A stretch of DNA of 50,356 nt from Flavobacteriales bacterium. GTDB lineage: Bacteria > Bacteroidota > Bacteroidia > Flavobacteriales_F > PHOS-HE28. The stretch spans positions 1 to 50,356 of the forward strand of contig JADJDP010000033.1 of the NCBI GenBank assembly GCA_016702645.1, given 5' to 3'. The number at the start of each line of letters is the position of its first letter. Positions within the stretch are counted from its first letter, which is position 1. This document shows, one piece after another, positions 49,224 through 50,356 of this stretch. The translations under genes and the position numbers were made by a program. Below the pieces are notes generated by a model that was not told the origin of the DNA, did no database searches, and saw only the letters and a program-made list of their open reading frames with translations.

Positions 49224-49880
49224 ATGAACACCCGTCTATCCACCGTCTTGTTCGTTGTCGGCATTGTGTTCTTGACCTCGGGCTTGTTCCTCTATCTCAC
49301 TTGGTGGTACTTCTTCTATGGAATGATCGCAGTTGTCATTGGCGCGGTGCTGGTTCTCATCACGAAGAAGTCATGGCTAGTGAAGGGCTTGGTTGCTGGC
49401 GTTCCTGTCCTGTTCGTAGCGTGGTCATTCTCTCGGACTTTCGCACCCGCGCAGACCTATCTGATCCCGGAGAATTTCTCGGGAACCTTTACGGTGGTGC
49501 ATGGAGAACCTTGTGGCGAACCGGACGAGATCGAGGATGATCGGTTCCTGATCCGGGTACCCTCCTCAGGGATACTGATCCTTCAGCGCGAACTCCCGTC
49601 TGGTTGGATTGATGACCGCTTCTTCTTTGAGAACGCACGCGGTGAGCGAACCATGATCCGGTCTACTTCAGTTTTGCAGAAGCGCAGAAATTCCCAGCGA
49701 TAGTGGGTGGTGGAACTGGGAACATTCGGGTCCACTTCCCAATGGCGGCTTTCAAGTCACGCTCCGGGTACCATTCACTTTCATCAGTACTATTTGGTCG
49801 CGGATTCCACGGACGCATGGCCTGATGATCCAGACGTGGAGCCTATAGTACAAGAGTGTCGCTCCAAGTCAGAGAAGTGA
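49224..49880 (+). CDS. DUF6843-like membrane protein with in-frame amber codon
   Basis: Three hydrophobic segments (LSTVLFVVGIVFLTSGLFLY, FFYGMIAVVIGAVLVLI, LVKGLVAGVPVLFVAWSF) are followed by a soluble domain beginning YLIPENFSGTFTVVHGEPCG and IRVPSSGILILQRELP, the pattern I associate with DUF6843. A TAG stop occurs at 49701-49703 (codon 160), but the same frame continues for 58 more sensible codons (ELGTFGSTSQWRLSSHAPG, then IHFHQYYLVADSTDAWPDD) to a TGA at 49878. The full product would be 218 residues. The stop could be a base error, a real nonsense mutation or readthrough. Without it the protein ends at 159 residues. It is inserted between the two paaZ starts. Confidence 0.6.
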
Positions 49881-49946
49881 CGGACTTTCCGCGTGAGCGA
49901 TCGAACGGAAAAGCCCGGAAGCTGGTAATCCGGCTGAGGACTTGGA

Positions 49947-49965
49947 CCCCGGGTCAAGCCCGGGG
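49947..49965. repeat. short GC-rich hairpin of a widespread intergenic type
   Basis: CCCCGGG-TCAAG-CCCGGGG is a 7-bp perfect stem. The surrounding GACCCCGGGTCAAGCCCGGGG, and the CTTCGGCAAGCTCAGTGAC string near 50013-50031, resemble short repeats scattered in many environmental genomes. The 258 bases 49881-50138 hold no gene I can support. Confidence 0.55.
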
Positions 49966-50138
49966 TAAACTCAGAGCGCGACGGCGAGTCTTCGAGCCGA
50001 CACGTCCACACTTCGGCAAGCTCAGTGACACCTCCCTTTCAGAACGTTGCGGGTCCTTTGCGTCCGTTGCGCCGTGGCGGTGAAAAGACCTCTTGCATTC
50101 TACCTTGGCCTCCCCCGCCTATCGTCGGGATGAAACAC

Positions 50139-50356
50139 ATGCAGCTAGAGAACTATACGTGCGGCGAATGGGTCAAAGGATCCGGGAAACAAAGTGAACT
50201 CGTCGACGCCATCACCGGCGACCTCATCGGCACCACCAGCAGCGGCGGATTGGATTTCGCCCACATGCTCCACTACGCCCGCACCGTGGGTGGACCGCCC
50301 CTGCGCAAGATGACCTTCCCCGAGCGCGGGCGCATGCTAAAGGCCCTCGCCCAATA
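50139..50356 (+). CDS. paaZ: phenylacetate degradation bifunctional protein PaaZ (5' part, cut by window end)
   Basis: PaaZ opens the oxepin-CoA ring and oxidises the resulting aldehyde in aerobic phenylacetate degradation. The visible N-terminus (MQLENYTCGEWVKGSGKQ, AITGDLIGTTSSGGLDFAHM, YARTVGGPPLRKMTFPERGR) is typical of the aldehyde dehydrogenase half of PaaZ. ATG 50139 aligns with the start of the 49086 fragment; ATG 50130 would add three residues. TACCTTGG at 50101-50108 resembles a -7 element. The catalytic residues lie beyond the window, so only the family call is supported. Other paa genes are not in view. Confidence 0.85.
   Translation, partial: MQLENYTCGEWVKGSGKQSELVDAITGDLIGTTSSGGLDFAHMLHYARTVGGPPLRKMTFPERGRMLKALAQ

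Noticed and set aside
49224..49880. Transposase or integrase in the insert between the paaZ copies
   Set aside because: The only gene is a membrane protein with a DUF6843-like domain; no DDE, tyrosine or serine recombinase motif is present.

Overview
The window looks like a chromosomal segment from a GC-rich member of the Bacteroidota, most likely a Flavobacteriales lineage of the kind recovered from water or sludge. The evidence is: several secreted proteins with C-terminal type IX secretion (T9SS) type A-like domains, a PorE-like TPR/PD40/CRD/OmpA protein, DUF6090, DUF6787, DUF1987 (SiaC) and DUF7948/SBBP families, TlpA-type thioredoxins with DUF4369/DUF5106-like regions, TTG starts, and promoter elements resembling the Bacteroidota -7 motif TAnnTTTG. 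I see no phage, conjugative module, transposase or CRISPR array.

Layout. 1-2470: three minus-strand genes (haloalkane-dehalogenase-like hydrolase cut by the left edge, Crp/Fnr regulator, FAD oxidoreductase). 2561-6749: a very long periplasmic or envelope repeat protein. 6792-10066: minus-strand TlpA-like protein and release factor 3. 10156-13856: two T9SS-type secreted proteins, one a PQQ sugar dehydrogenase. 14361-19607: PhoH/PIN ATPase, SiaC-like protein, a three-gene secreted/TPR cluster, a shorter relative of the long repeat protein, and an orphan Vsr nuclease. 19501-24875: DUF6787, TolB-like protein, a strong 6S-like structured RNA, queE overlapping a PorE-like OmpA protein, and proC. 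25023-30021: Gdx/SugE exporter, outer-membrane barrel plus lipoprotein pair, a small membrane protein and RarA. 30114-38243: an about 2,700-residue secreted giant containing a 222-bp tandem array. 38787-43457: recA, TPR lipoprotein, tRNA-Ala(CGC), two rhodaneses and an SGNH-type secreted protein. 43461-48927: a fibre-like VGIGT-repeat protein, a secreted dockerin-like protein and two DUF6090 proteins. 49086-50356: a duplicated 5' fragment of paaZ, an inserted DUF6843-like gene, then the start of an intact paaZ running off the right edge.

Many real genes, including recA and prfC, are broken by single-base frameshifts, usually without any other sign of decay. The simplest reading is residual indels in a long-read consensus, so I annotate these as single genes spanning the lesions and say where the break lies.

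How the parts fit: most accessory content concerns the cell envelope and surface (T9SS cargo, OmpA/PorE-like anchor, giant Ig-like adhesin, barrel/lipoprotein pair), interspersed with housekeeping repair and translation genes (recA, rarA, vsr, prfC, tRNA-Ala, queE). The most unusual items are the 6S-like RNA, the paaZ 5' duplication with its insert, and the two-member family built as CRD + variable coiled/TPR-like middle + a shared C-terminal W-G...F-K-N-G domain.
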